A stretch of DNA of 64,000 nt from NCBI RefSeq assembly GCF_932294415.1, contig NC_065542.1, positions 43,923,942 to 43,987,941 of the forward strand, in the 5' to 3' direction. Source of the stretch: Quercus robur. Taxonomy: Eukaryota > Streptophyta > Magnoliopsida > Fagales > Fagaceae. Positions within the stretch are counted from its first letter, which is position 1; the number at the start of each line of letters is the position of its first letter. The notes beneath the pieces were generated by a model. It searched no databases. It was not told the DNA's origin and saw nothing but the letters and a program-made list of their open reading frames with translations. Positions 52,131 to 61,820 of the stretch are shown here, piece after piece. Both the position numbers and the translations under genes were made by a program.

Positions 52131-52980
52131 CATGATAGTATATCCTGGACCCATTGATCAGAGCGTTTTGACGGAACAAATGAATCATTGGTCTAAGTTA
52201 CTTTGGAACCCTGGAGGCCAGTTAAAAATTTCCGCATAATGGTAATTGGTGATTTATTAACTTTTTTGTGAAATGATAAAATAAACCTGACATGGATAAC
52301 CCATAGGAAATTTTATTTTATTTTCTTTACGACTTTGAAATTATATTTTACATTGTTTTGCTATTTTGTTTGGCGCCCGGGATTTTAATTGAAATTGATT
52401 TAAAAATAAACTTATAGATTATACTATTGCTTTTGGATGTTGAGTTGTTCTTTAATGGCATATTACGTACTTGATTGAAGTATATGATATTTATCTATTG
52501 TTATAACATTTGTAGGATCCTCCCGGCACACTAAGTTGTCGATGTTGCCATGAAGAGTTGAAATGTCAAGATCCTATGGTAGATGAGCATGTGATTGCCA
52601 TAGTGAGGTTGCTTGGTTTAGATCTTCTGCACATGGTCCCATCCATAAAGCTTGATCATGCATTAATCACTGCATTTGTAGAGCAATGGTGCCCAGAGAC
52701 CTATTCTTTCCACCATTCACATGGTGAGATGACGATCACACTGCAAGATGTGGAAGTTATAATGGGGATGCCCATCGAGGGTGAGGCAATGGTTGGGTCC
52801 ACTAAAAGAACTTGGAAAACTGTATGTGCTGAAATGCTTGGAATTCAAATTCCAGATGAAAATAAAACCATGCTAGATGGTCAAAGGATACAAATAAATG
52901 CGCTAGTTGACTGAATTGCACAATCGCTGCCTCCGGGTGCCAATGAGATGCAAGTTCATCAGTATGCTCACTTGCAAGTG
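52131..52980 (+). pseudogene. Plant mobile domain (MAIN-like) gene, truncated
   Basis: A first segment at 52131-52240 reads PGPIDQSVLTEQMNHWSKLLW and runs into a stop. After an intron (acceptor near 52515) the second reads DPPGTLSCRCC, then LIVD-rich sequence with KLDHALITAFVEQWCPET, FHHSHGEMTITLQDVEVIMG and MPIEGE. These are hallmark words of the plant mobile domain (PMD, also called aminotransferase-like; MAIN/MAIL proteins). A stop at 52912 (LVD-stop) is followed in frame by IAQSLPPGANEMQVHQYAH, which normally continues the domain, and then the homology ends at about 52975. PMD genes occur both as host silencing factors and inside MULEs; here it is transposon-borne and dead. Confidence 0.82.
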
Positions 52981-54176
52981 TGATCTTCAAGTACATATTT
53001 ATGAAGTTCTTTGGTAAGAAAATTCGAATTTATCATTCTACCATCTTTGTTCACCCCAATTGATGGACAAATGTGATGATCGCTGTATACTGTGATGGCC
53101 CATAGTCCGTTAAGTTTTTGTTGCGAGAATGCTCGGACTTTCCATGCACATGACTCGTTCACGCACTTCACACACAATCTCTGCTGGTTGGACCACTTGG
53201 TTATATAACTTTTGTTGTTGTCCATAGAGTACACTATTAATGCTTGCCTCACTGCCTCTTTATTAGGGAAAATCAGCCCTTTGCTAAAATTCATTCTCCG
53301 CACCCAACTTGATGAAAATGGTATCTTAACATTTGAAGGATCAACTATATTATCCCAAGTGTTTGCATGGAATGACTGGCCATGAGCTTTGTAGGTAGGG
53401 ACTTTATTCGCAACATGTTGCACACCTATCTGATCGCCTATACATCATGAAACTCCATAGCATCATCATCTTGATCATCCACAACATCATTATGAATTTG
53501 TCAGCATTTTCATAGTGATCAACATACTCATGGAAGTCATCTCTCCCAATCATCTCTTCATACTCATCTCTACCATGATCAACATTGCCTTCGTCTTCCT
53601 CCCCTAGAGATTGAATACATTCCTGTTGATAACTAGATTCACAAACCTCCATTGGAGTTGGTGTCTCGTGACATGGTAGTGTATAACCCCCTATTGTGGT
53701 GCATGGGGTAAGAGTCGGATGACCATCCGCATGTAATGATTCTAATTCTTCCCCTCCACCACCCTCCAAAGTTGTTTGTTGCACATCTTCACCACTAACT
53801 TTTGTACGAGGCTCCACACTTATATACAACTCAGTAGCTTTTAACTGGGCGTAGAGTTTATCTTGTCAAACATAATCTTAACATACTTGTTTCCTTTTAT
53901 TTTAATAGGTGTGAAGACAATGCAGTCACTGAAAACTGCATGAAGAGCACAATATATAATTTTTATGTCATGAAACCGACGGTCCAAATCCAGCTCTTTT
54001 ATAATTTTCTTTTTCAACTTCTTCAAATTGATCTCCCGCCGCTTTTTTAGCTGAATAATCTTTAACTTTTTACCAGGCCCTTCATACATCACTCTATGAT
54101 TCACATCACTATGGGGCTCCCCACCATAATATAGATATAAATCAATTGAGCTCATTACAAGCCTATTTAAAGTCAA
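52968..54176 (-). pseudogene. MuDR-type transposase (MURA) N-terminus, truncated
   Basis: Three frames in order on minus. 54176-53841 has YLYYGGE, and GNKYVKIMFDKINSTP. 53829-53404 is the acidic linker (SVEPRTKVSGEDVQQTTLEG). 53423-52968 is the MuDR N-terminal DNA-binding region: FPNKEAVRQALIVYSMDNNK, then CVKCVNESCAWKVRAF, WAITVYSDHHIC and ELHKYVLEDHTCK. The frame ends at the deletion point and the whole catalytic DDE core and zinc knuckle are missing. At least two frameshifts separate the segments. It cannot transpose itself. Confidence 0.85.
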
Positions 54177-55069
54177 ACAAGTTTAATAAAAGCTAGTGAC
54201 AAATATAACACTTTTATCTGATATGAACTATAAAATATTGTCTCCAAGCAAATATAAAGATAACATTGTGTAGTCTACCAAACAATTATAAACAATTGAA
54301 ATTTTATTATCTCCAAGCAAATATAAAATATAATATTGTATGGTCCACCAAGTAAAAATAACATTATATGGTTCACCAAATATAACATTGGAGATAATAT
54401 TTTTGAAATTTCCAAGCAAATTTTTATTGAAGATAGCATTGTATGATTAACCAAGCAAATATAAAATATTGTCTTCAAGTAAATATAAATATTCGAATTT
54501 TTATACTCAAGCAAATTTTTATATGGTCACTAACTTTTAAAAATAAAAACTTGTTACACCTTACAAATAACAATCCATTACAAATAATAACACATTGTAA
54601 ATAATAACATGTTACCCAAACACATTACAAATAACAACCCATTACAAAGAAAAACCCATTACATATTGCAAAGACCAACCCATTACAAAGAACAAATAAC
54701 AACCAATTACAAATACAAAAAAAAAAAAAAAAAATACAATTACAAACAACACATTACTCATAAACACTATAAAAGTGGTATGTGTCTATATATCTACCAA
54801 ATGAAAACTTAATTATATTAACCAGGTCTAACAATTTTTTTTTTTTTTTTTGGAAAAGGTTCAGATATTTACCTACAATTGAAGAAGAAGGAAGCTTTTA
54901 ATTTTGTAGAATGTTAAATGAAAGTTGCTGGTTGTGAAGTAAACCAAGAGAGTTTTGGGCGTGGGAGAGAGTTGGGACAGGCACCATCTTTGAGAGTTAT
55001 GCATCTATGAGAGTTATGAGTGATTTGTGAGTTAAAAACTAAGACAAATGGGGTAGGTGTGAAATTAAT

Positions 55070-55242
55070 TGGAACTCGATTTTACTATACTTGAGTTCCA
55101 TTCAAAAAATACTTACCCGCTTGGTAGTCGAGTTTACTAAATTTTTTACTGCATGGAACTCGAGTTTAGCAAACTTGAGTTCCATCTGGGTGAATTTTTT
55201 TAACGGCATGGAACTCAAGTTTGCTAAACTCAAGTTCCACGT

Positions 55243-55288
<46 letters not shown>

Positions 55289-55401
55289 CCACGTCAGAGT
55301 TATACTAGTTGGACCTTGAGTTTAGTAAAGGCAATTTTGGGTTGGAACTTAAGTTTGCCAAACTTGAGTTCCAAAAACAGTTTACATAACTAAATAAGTT
55401 C
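55070..55401 (-). repeat. Right TIR of the MULE, inner part
   Basis: Inverted copy of the left TIR, with the same GGAACTCGAGTTTA palindromes and a long poly(T) run at about 55246-55284. The outer part of this TIR continues after the LTR at 56497-56554. Confidence 0.85.
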
Positions 55402-55406
55402 AAACG

Positions 55407-56496
55407 TGAATGTTCAATTAGTGTATAAAACACCTTGAACATTTAGACCCCCAATTTACAAATTACCGATTCATGCTTATTATCAAACAATATATGTGCA
55501 GAACATGAACATAAGCTAAAACAAAATTGATAAAACAATCTAAACCAAATAAAATCACAACCACAGTAGAAATTAAATGGCAAAGATTAAGGGAAGAGAG
55601 ATGCAAACACAAGGACAACACAGCGATGTGTTATCGAAGAGGAAACCGAAATCCTCGGCGTAAAACCTTTCAGCCGCCCTCCAAGCGGTCAATAATCCAC
55701 TAAAGAATGAAGTTGGGATACATGAATAGCAGAAGACCCTCCAAGCCTAATCTATCCAATGTACCTAAGCCCTTCAAGCTTCTTGCTCCAACGAGGTGAT
55801 GCCGAACCTTTGTCTTCTTTAGCTTACCAGATACCGCTATAACCCATAGCATCAACCAATGTCAATTGGTCCCTTCCTAATTGCTTCTCAAGCACCAAAA
55901 GCCTTCTCACAGATATGGGCATGGTGAGAAAAGGTTTTGGCTAATGTACCTCTCAAGGATTTAACAATGGAGAGGGTGAGAGTAGAGGAATTTTGAGAAT
56001 CAAAGGATGAAGATTGTGGATGAGTCAATCTTGTTTTTCTCTAGGGTTTCTCTCTCAAAATTCTCTTTGGAAGCTTTCTACATTTCGTGGGTATAAGGGG
56101 TATTTATACTTGGTGTGTGTATGGAATGCGAATAGTCAGTTTTTCCTAAACAGAGTGGACTGACGACTTGGCCTCGTGACTTGACTGAGTCGCGAGTCCA
56201 AGCCATGAGTTAACTGAATGGCTAAACTAGACTTTTTGTTCTGTAGTGCTCCAGCTGACGTGACTATTCAGTTCCTCTGCATGCTTCACTTGTGTGCATC
56301 CTTTGGCGACTTGCAAGCCGTAAAATCCAGTCGTGAGTCCCTTGCTGAGTGCATAATCTTGAGCTTTTCTTCACACTCTCTCACACACTACCCTTACATG
56401 ATTCCCACATAAATACAAAGTTTCTAAATACTAAATTACAATCAAATTTAGCACGGAATAAAGCCAACAAAATGGTTGATTAAATTCAAACTTACA
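55407..56496. mobile_element. Solo LTR, copy 2, inserted in the MULE TIR
   Basis: 1090 bp, TGAATGTTCAATTAGTGTAT to TTCAAACTTACA, flanked by a perfect 5-bp target duplication AAACG (55402-55406 and 56497-56501). It is homologous over its whole length to 45241-46345, at about 85% identity by eye. There is no internal sequence. Its position inside the MULE's right TIR shows it is younger than the MULE. Confidence 0.92.
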
Positions 56497-56563
56497 AAAC
56501 GCATGCTATTAACCTAAATTTTTTCCAAAAAGTTAGTGTACAGCAAATTTTGCCACAAAAACA

Positions 56564-57239
56564 TTCTTGTTTGACCACAAAAAGAAAAAAGAAAAAGAGA
56601 TTTCCCTTTTACACATGCGACTATTGAGAAAGTAGTGTGTATTGTGTAGTTGCCCTTCAGAATCTCTTTTTCAAAGGTGAAGTGTGGGATGCCAGTTTTG
56701 TTGGGTCCGATTTGTTAAAGGTCATTGAATCTGAATCTCTTATTCTCGAAGTTGGTTTAAGAAACATAGCGTAAAGCTTCAACTCCTCACCCTAAGATAT
56801 TCTTCAGGATCTGTTGCTAATAATTAAGGGGGTTCGTGATTGGAAGGCAGAGCAGGTGGTGTTAATTCATGGCTCTAATATGTGATGTGGTGACAGTGGC
56901 AGCACTAGTTTGTAAGAAGATTATATTTATGCATGGGGGTGGAGATGCTATACAAGGAAAGGTTGTGGCTATGGTGAGAGAGCCTAACAATTTATACACT
57001 AAAGAACTTGGTCTTCGCCTGCCAGATTATGCTCAAGGTTGATTCCCCTATCTTACTCTTAAGTTCTGCATTGGAGGTCTACTCATGGACGATGTGAAAT
57101 GGTGCTAGCGAGTGACACACCTATGACTATGAGTTCTCTCTAACATGGGTTAGATTAAATTGTAATTTTTAGCTGCTCATATAAGTTAGCTTCTGTTGCG
57201 CAGCCAAGAAGGGATGAGCGTATGACTTAAGGAGGATTA
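56564..57239. other. Unassigned sequence between MULE and LINE
   Basis: Short broken protein-like stretches (for example DILQDLLLIIKGVRDWKAEQ and MHGGGDAIQGKVVAMVREPN) cannot be assigned to a family. They may be an upstream part of the LINE or another relic. Confidence 0.35.
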
Positions 57240-59561
57240 GACCCTACTTTCTCAATTTTGGTCAACGGTGAAGCCTTAGACTCGATTTATCCATCAAGGG
57301 GGATTAGGCAAGGAGATCCTTTGTCCCCGTATTTATTTATCCTTTGTATGGATTACCTCGATTAGCTTATCCTAGAAAAATGTGAGGCAAAGATGTGGCA
57401 ACTTGTTAAGGCATCCCAAAGTGGTCCTGCCTTTTTGCATCTGTTTTTTGCGGATGATTTAGTGTTATTTGGGAAAGCAAATGGGCTGAATTGCTTCACA
57501 ATTAGAGATGTCCTTGATGATTTTTGCAACATGTCAGGGCAATCGGTGAGTATCACTAAGTTAAGAGCTTTTTTTTTCTCCAAATGTGGATAGAGATACA
57601 AAGGAGTCATTGTGCGATATCCTTGGGTTTGCATCCACTCCTTCACTTGGTAAGTACCTTGGATTTCCCATTAAGCACTCGGGTACATCCTCCCATGATT
57701 TCAATTACATTTTGGAGAGGGTCAAACAAAAGCTAGCGGGGTGGAAAGCAAATATGCTCTCCTTAGCTGGTCGGGTTGTCTTAATTCAAGCATCATCGGT
57801 ATCCATCCCATCTTATGTTATGCAAGGCACTTATCTACTAGGAAGAATATTGGATGGCATTGATCGGGTTAATAGAAACTCTCTATTGGGCTCTTCGGAG
57901 ACGTTGAAGAAAGTTCACTGGGTCAGGTGGCAAAAAGTTACAAAGCCTAAAGAGGAAGGTGGGCTGGGTTTACAGGAGGCAAAGGGCAGAAATATTGCAC
58001 TTCTTGCTAAGTTGAATTGGAGACTCCACACAGAAGAAGATGCATTATAGGCTCAAGTTCTTAAACGAAAGTACTGCAGCAATAGAAGAATCAATGCAGC
58101 CAATTCAGATCGGTTGCCTTGTTCTCAAATTTGGAGAGCCATTAAAAAGGGAAGGGAGACCTTTAACAAAGGTAGTATGTGCGTAATTGATAAGAGTAGT
58201 AAACTCAAGTTTTGGCTGGGTAATTGGACTCGCAAAGGCCCTCTGTGCCAGATGATCCACAGCCCACTAACTCGTGAAGCAAGTCAATGGGAGGTAAAAG
58301 ACCTACTGACAGATGCAAGTTGGGATTGGAACCGAATCTCCTTTGATCTTCCTATTGAAATTAAGTCGATCATTCAAGCTATTCCTATGTCTATAGTTGG
58401 TGGAGGAAGGGATAAGCTAGCGTGGGCAAATAATCCTAGAGGTATGTTTGATCTAAAGAGTGCTTATTCACTTGCCATGGAGGCTAATACTATGCATCCC
58501 ATTAAGGCCAGCTGGATTTGGAAATCTGAGACATTACCTAAAATTAAAACTTTCTTATGGAAGTGTGTACACAATAGTATAGGTGTCAAGTTTTGCCTTG
58601 CTAAAAGAGGAATTGTGGTTGATGAAGTGTGTCCCATTTGTCAAAGGGAACCTGAAACCATCTTGCATGCTCTTAGAGACTGTCTTAGAGCCAAACAAGT
58701 ATGTATTCAGTTGGGAGTGAAGGAAACAAATAGAGAATTTTGGAGGAGCAATCTGCAGGAATGGCTTCAGGCTAATGGGAAAGTAAGCAGCAGCTACATT
58801 CAAGGGAAGCCACCGTGGCATATTACCTTCAACTTTGGTGTGTGGAGTCTGTGGAAAAGCAGGAATTTGTATGTTTTCAAAAGAAAAAGTCCAAATCCAA
58901 GTCTGCCTTCAGATATCTATAATCAAACGTTGGAATTTCTGTATTATGTGTGTTCACCTAGGAATCCTGTCCAAAAAATAAATAGAAGAATCAGGTGGGA
59001 GAAGCCTCAAGCAAGGTGGAAGAAATTGAACACGGATGGGTCGTCTATGAGCTGTATGGAGCGGGCTGGCTGTGGGGGCATCATCAGAGATGAACATGGC
59101 AGCTGGGTTGCGAGCTACACCAGGCATATTGGATCAACAAATAGCTTTGTTGCTAAACTTTGGGGGTTGAAGGATGGTCTGATGCTTTGTTGCAACATGA
59201 ATATATCCTGCCTTATTGTAGAGCTTGATGCAAAAATGGTTGTGGATGTTTTAAAAAACTCTGACCATGTAAACTATATAATTTCCCCCCATATTGGATG
59301 ACTGCAGGCGTTTGGCGTCTAGATTCCATCAAATTCAATTCAGCCATTGTTACTGCCAGGCCAATCGGTGTGCTGATATGTTAGCCAGAATAGGTGCTGA
59401 TCAAGAAGCTGAGTTTATTTTGTTTTCTAGTCCGCCTGTGGACTTGTTTAAGGCCTTAGAAGATGATTGTAATGGGGTCCATTTCAACAGACTTTGTACT
59501 GACTTTTCAGTTTAGTTTTTTTAATGCTATCGTCTGTTTAACCAAAAAAAAAAAAAAAATG
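57240..59561 (+). pseudogene. L1-type LINE, 5'-truncated and decayed
   Basis: Starts within the reverse transcriptase: [20 protein letters not shown], then FFADDLVLF with the catalytic FADD pair, LGKYLGFP, LAGWKANMLSLAGRVVLIQA and GGLGLQEAKGRNIALLAKLNW. The zf-RVT region follows (GMFDLKSAYSLAMEA, CPICQREPETILHALRDC), then the RNase H-like end (WKKLNTDGSSM, GCGGIIRDEHGSW, VELDAKMVVDVL, CADMLARIGAD). Breaks: stops near 57364 and 58048 and frameshifts near 57570 and 59295. A poly(A) run at 59545-59561 marks the 3' end. There is no intact ORF1 or endonuclease. The RNase H end is a second, different copy from that at 25800-26614. Confidence 0.9.
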
Positions 59562-59775
59562 CAGCTATCGTTTATTCTTATACAAAAAATAATAATTAAA
59601 AAAGAAGAAGAAGAAAGAAAGGTGCAAACAAACTATTCACTTTTGCCAAAACTGCCAATCCTTCTCTCAGATGCAAACCATTTACTATTGTTAGTACTCA
59701 TTACAACGTTCCTCCATTTTAAGTTATGAGCCTTATGGCACTCGCTATGAAAGTACAAATTGGACCTTATGCAAG

Positions 59776-60774
59776 TAGGGGTGGCAAATGGGCAGGTTGA
59801 GTTATAAATGGGTTGGATTATAAATGACTTGGGTGTGTAATTACTCATTTACCCATTTATGACCTGTTTTTATATAAATTAATTATCCATTGCCCGCTCA
59901 ACCCATTTAATTAGTAACTCGTCCATTTAATCTAATATGATCCAAATACTTCTACAACTAGTTGAATACCCTATTGACTTCTTAAATTACCAAAATCCCC
60001 TTAAATAGCCAAAATGACCCAAATATCCTACACTTTCAGATATTTTGCTTCATTACTCCCTCATCATCTAACGCTTCTCTCTCCAAACCCTATCCTCACT
60101 GTCCATTTCTCTCTTCCTCTTCACTGCCACCCACTTCCTTCCACCTCTCTCTCTCTCTCTCTCTCTCTCTCCACCACCACAACAACAACCCCCACCGCCA
60201 CCTACTCACCACTTTCTCCATCGCAAACGACGCTATATCATTCCCCAGCGGAGACAATGACAACAACAACAACAACAATGGAAACAACGGCGGAGGAGGA
60301 GGAGGTGATTAGGGGTCGTTGGTGGAGGACAAAAACAAAAAGGAGGCTCTAATGGTGCTGGTGGAGGCTGGGAGGTCGTTGAAGAATTTGCCCTACGACT
60401 TGACGGCGACAATCGGGGTTGGGAGAGTCCCCAGCGCAATGGTGTCGAGGTTTTTGGAGTTGGAGAAGTCGCCGGTGTTGCGGTGGTTGATGCAGTTCGG
60501 TGGGTTCAAGGAGAGGCTGTTGGCTGATGATCTCTTCCTCACTAAGGTCTTCATGGAATGCGGCGTTGGGTATTTGTAGGTTTATATTTAATTTTAAATT
60601 TTAGATGGGTTTAATGGGTATTAGTGGATTTATTCATTTAGACCCATCTAATTAAATAACATAATGAGTCTTTACTCATTTAATCCAAATATTTAAAAGA
60701 GTTGGATTAAGACTTATCCAAATAAAGTGGGTAATGGGCGGGTTCATGGATATTGGTAAAATTTACCGCCCCTA
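59776..60774. mobile_element. hAT-type element carrying a captured gene fragment
   Basis: Ends TAGGGGTGGCAAATGGGC and its diverged complement GTAAAATTTACCGCCCCTA. Flanked by a perfect 8-bp target duplication TATGCAAG (59768-59775 and 60775-60782). The termini are about 200 bp of AT-rich subterminal sequence with repeated ACCCATTTA or ACTCATTTA words. The centre is a G+C-rich insert from a plant gene. No transposase. Confidence 0.9.
60172..60579 (+). pseudogene. Captured RETICULATA-RELATED (DUF3411) gene fragment
   Basis: One frame reads FSIANDAISFPSGDNDNN, a poly-Asn and poly-Gly linker, a TAG stop near 60310, then SLVEDKNKKEALMVLVEAGR, VPSAMVSRFLELEKSPVLRW, LMQFGGFKERLLADDLFLTK and VFMECGVG. 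This is the conserved start of the DUF3411 domain of plastid RETICULATA-RELATED proteins, preceded by the Gly/Asn-rich linker that follows the transit peptide. The homology stops at GVG, where the real protein goes on for about 200 residues. Upstream 60050-60170 looks like the CT-rich 5' part of the same gene. One stop and the truncation make it non-functional. Confidence 0.78.
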
Positions 60775-60782
60775 TATGCAAG

Positions 60783-61820
60783 TCACAATTTGATGCCATA
60801 ATTTGACGTTGTTTTCAACCTGGTGCTTGGGCAGACCTACGCAAATTATAATAGGTTACCATCCCTTGACACCTGCAACCGCTCTTCATTTTCATGACTA
60901 TTTGGTTTAAAATTTAGAATACATTCTTTGAAAGGATGGCAGCCAAAGTAAACGACAGTCACCAAGATAAAAGGCTGCAAAATATTTAACTACATGAATA
61001 GTTCTTTTTCTTCTCTCTTTTTCAAAGGTCCCATGCAAGCTGCATTTTGTACCTTAATTCCATAACCTCTATGAAGTACAATAGTCATTGAATTTGCCCC
61101 ATAATTCTATAAAACTAAAGTTTTCAGAAGTTACTCCCCTACTAGAGAGGCAGCTAAAGGCCACAGGTAAAAATAAAATGTACTGAACCGTTTGATTCAG
61201 ATGGTACTTTTCCACTTCTCCCCAATGGGAAGAATGCGGGTTCAACTCCCTGGAGGTGTGACTATCTAAAAACCAACTGTAGCCAATAAAATATAAAATA
61301 AAAAACCTATCAGACATCAATTCCTATTTAATCTTCTTAATCACAAGCCGCAGGTACATGGATAACTGGGAACTAAATTTCGATCCTCTATAAGATTCAT
61401 AGTAACATGTCAATCATGTCAAAACTGAATAACCAGTATCATACAAACTTCATTTCTAATGAATTAAAATTCTACGCTGAACAAATGAGGTTTAGGAAGC
61501 GCATACAGAACAAATCGTAGACTATACAAGAACCATTATGGCTTCCAAGATTAGTCAATTTCAAAGTCTAACTTGATGCTTCTCCCCCTTGTGACTGCAA
61601 AATAGATACAAAAAATTAGAAGAATAGATCACGATATGAGTGCTCCTATATTTTCACAAGAAAATGACTACATAATAGCAAGACCATCAGTAATTGAGAC
61701 CCTGCAATTTGATGGTACATGTGAATTGCAAGACGGTAAAAAAGATTCAGTCGAGTCATGACCAAAGTAATTTTGATTTCAACTAATCTCTTACGTAGTG
61801 TATCTGAAGCATTAAGTGAT
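60783..61820. other. 3' flank of the HD-Zip IV gene
   Basis: Holds the 3' UTR of the minus-strand gene ending at 61821. A SINE-like segment at about 61185-61300 has a plus-strand A-box-like TTTGATTCAGATGGTAC and B-box-like GCGGGTTCAACTCCC. No other gene. Confidence 0.45.

Larger units (their letters stand above)
50976..56554. mobile_element. MULE with plant mobile domain gene, right TIR split by an LTR
   Basis: The left end is GGGCAAAATTTGCTAAATAG and the right end CAGCAAATTTTGCC. Flanks ACAAAAATA (50967-50975) and ACAAAAACA (56555-56563) are a 9-bp target duplication with one change, as expected for Mutator-like elements. The TIRs are about 340 bp (50976-51315; 55070-56554 without the LTR). 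The right TIR is cut by a solo LTR at 55407-56496; removing it and one copy of AAACG restores alignment with the left TIR. The original element was about 4.5 kb. It carries a plant-mobile-domain gene on plus and a MuDR transposase gene on minus, meeting tail to tail at about 52975 and both cut there. Confidence 0.88.

Noticed and set aside
45241-56496. One full-length LTR retrotransposon between the two LTR copies
   Set aside because: Each LTR has its own separate target duplication, and the interval holds unrelated DNA transposons without gag or pol.
60014-60352. 112-codon Thr/Ser-rich frame in the hAT-type element
   Set aside because: The RETICULATA-like homology is in another frame; this one reads repeats of ACA.
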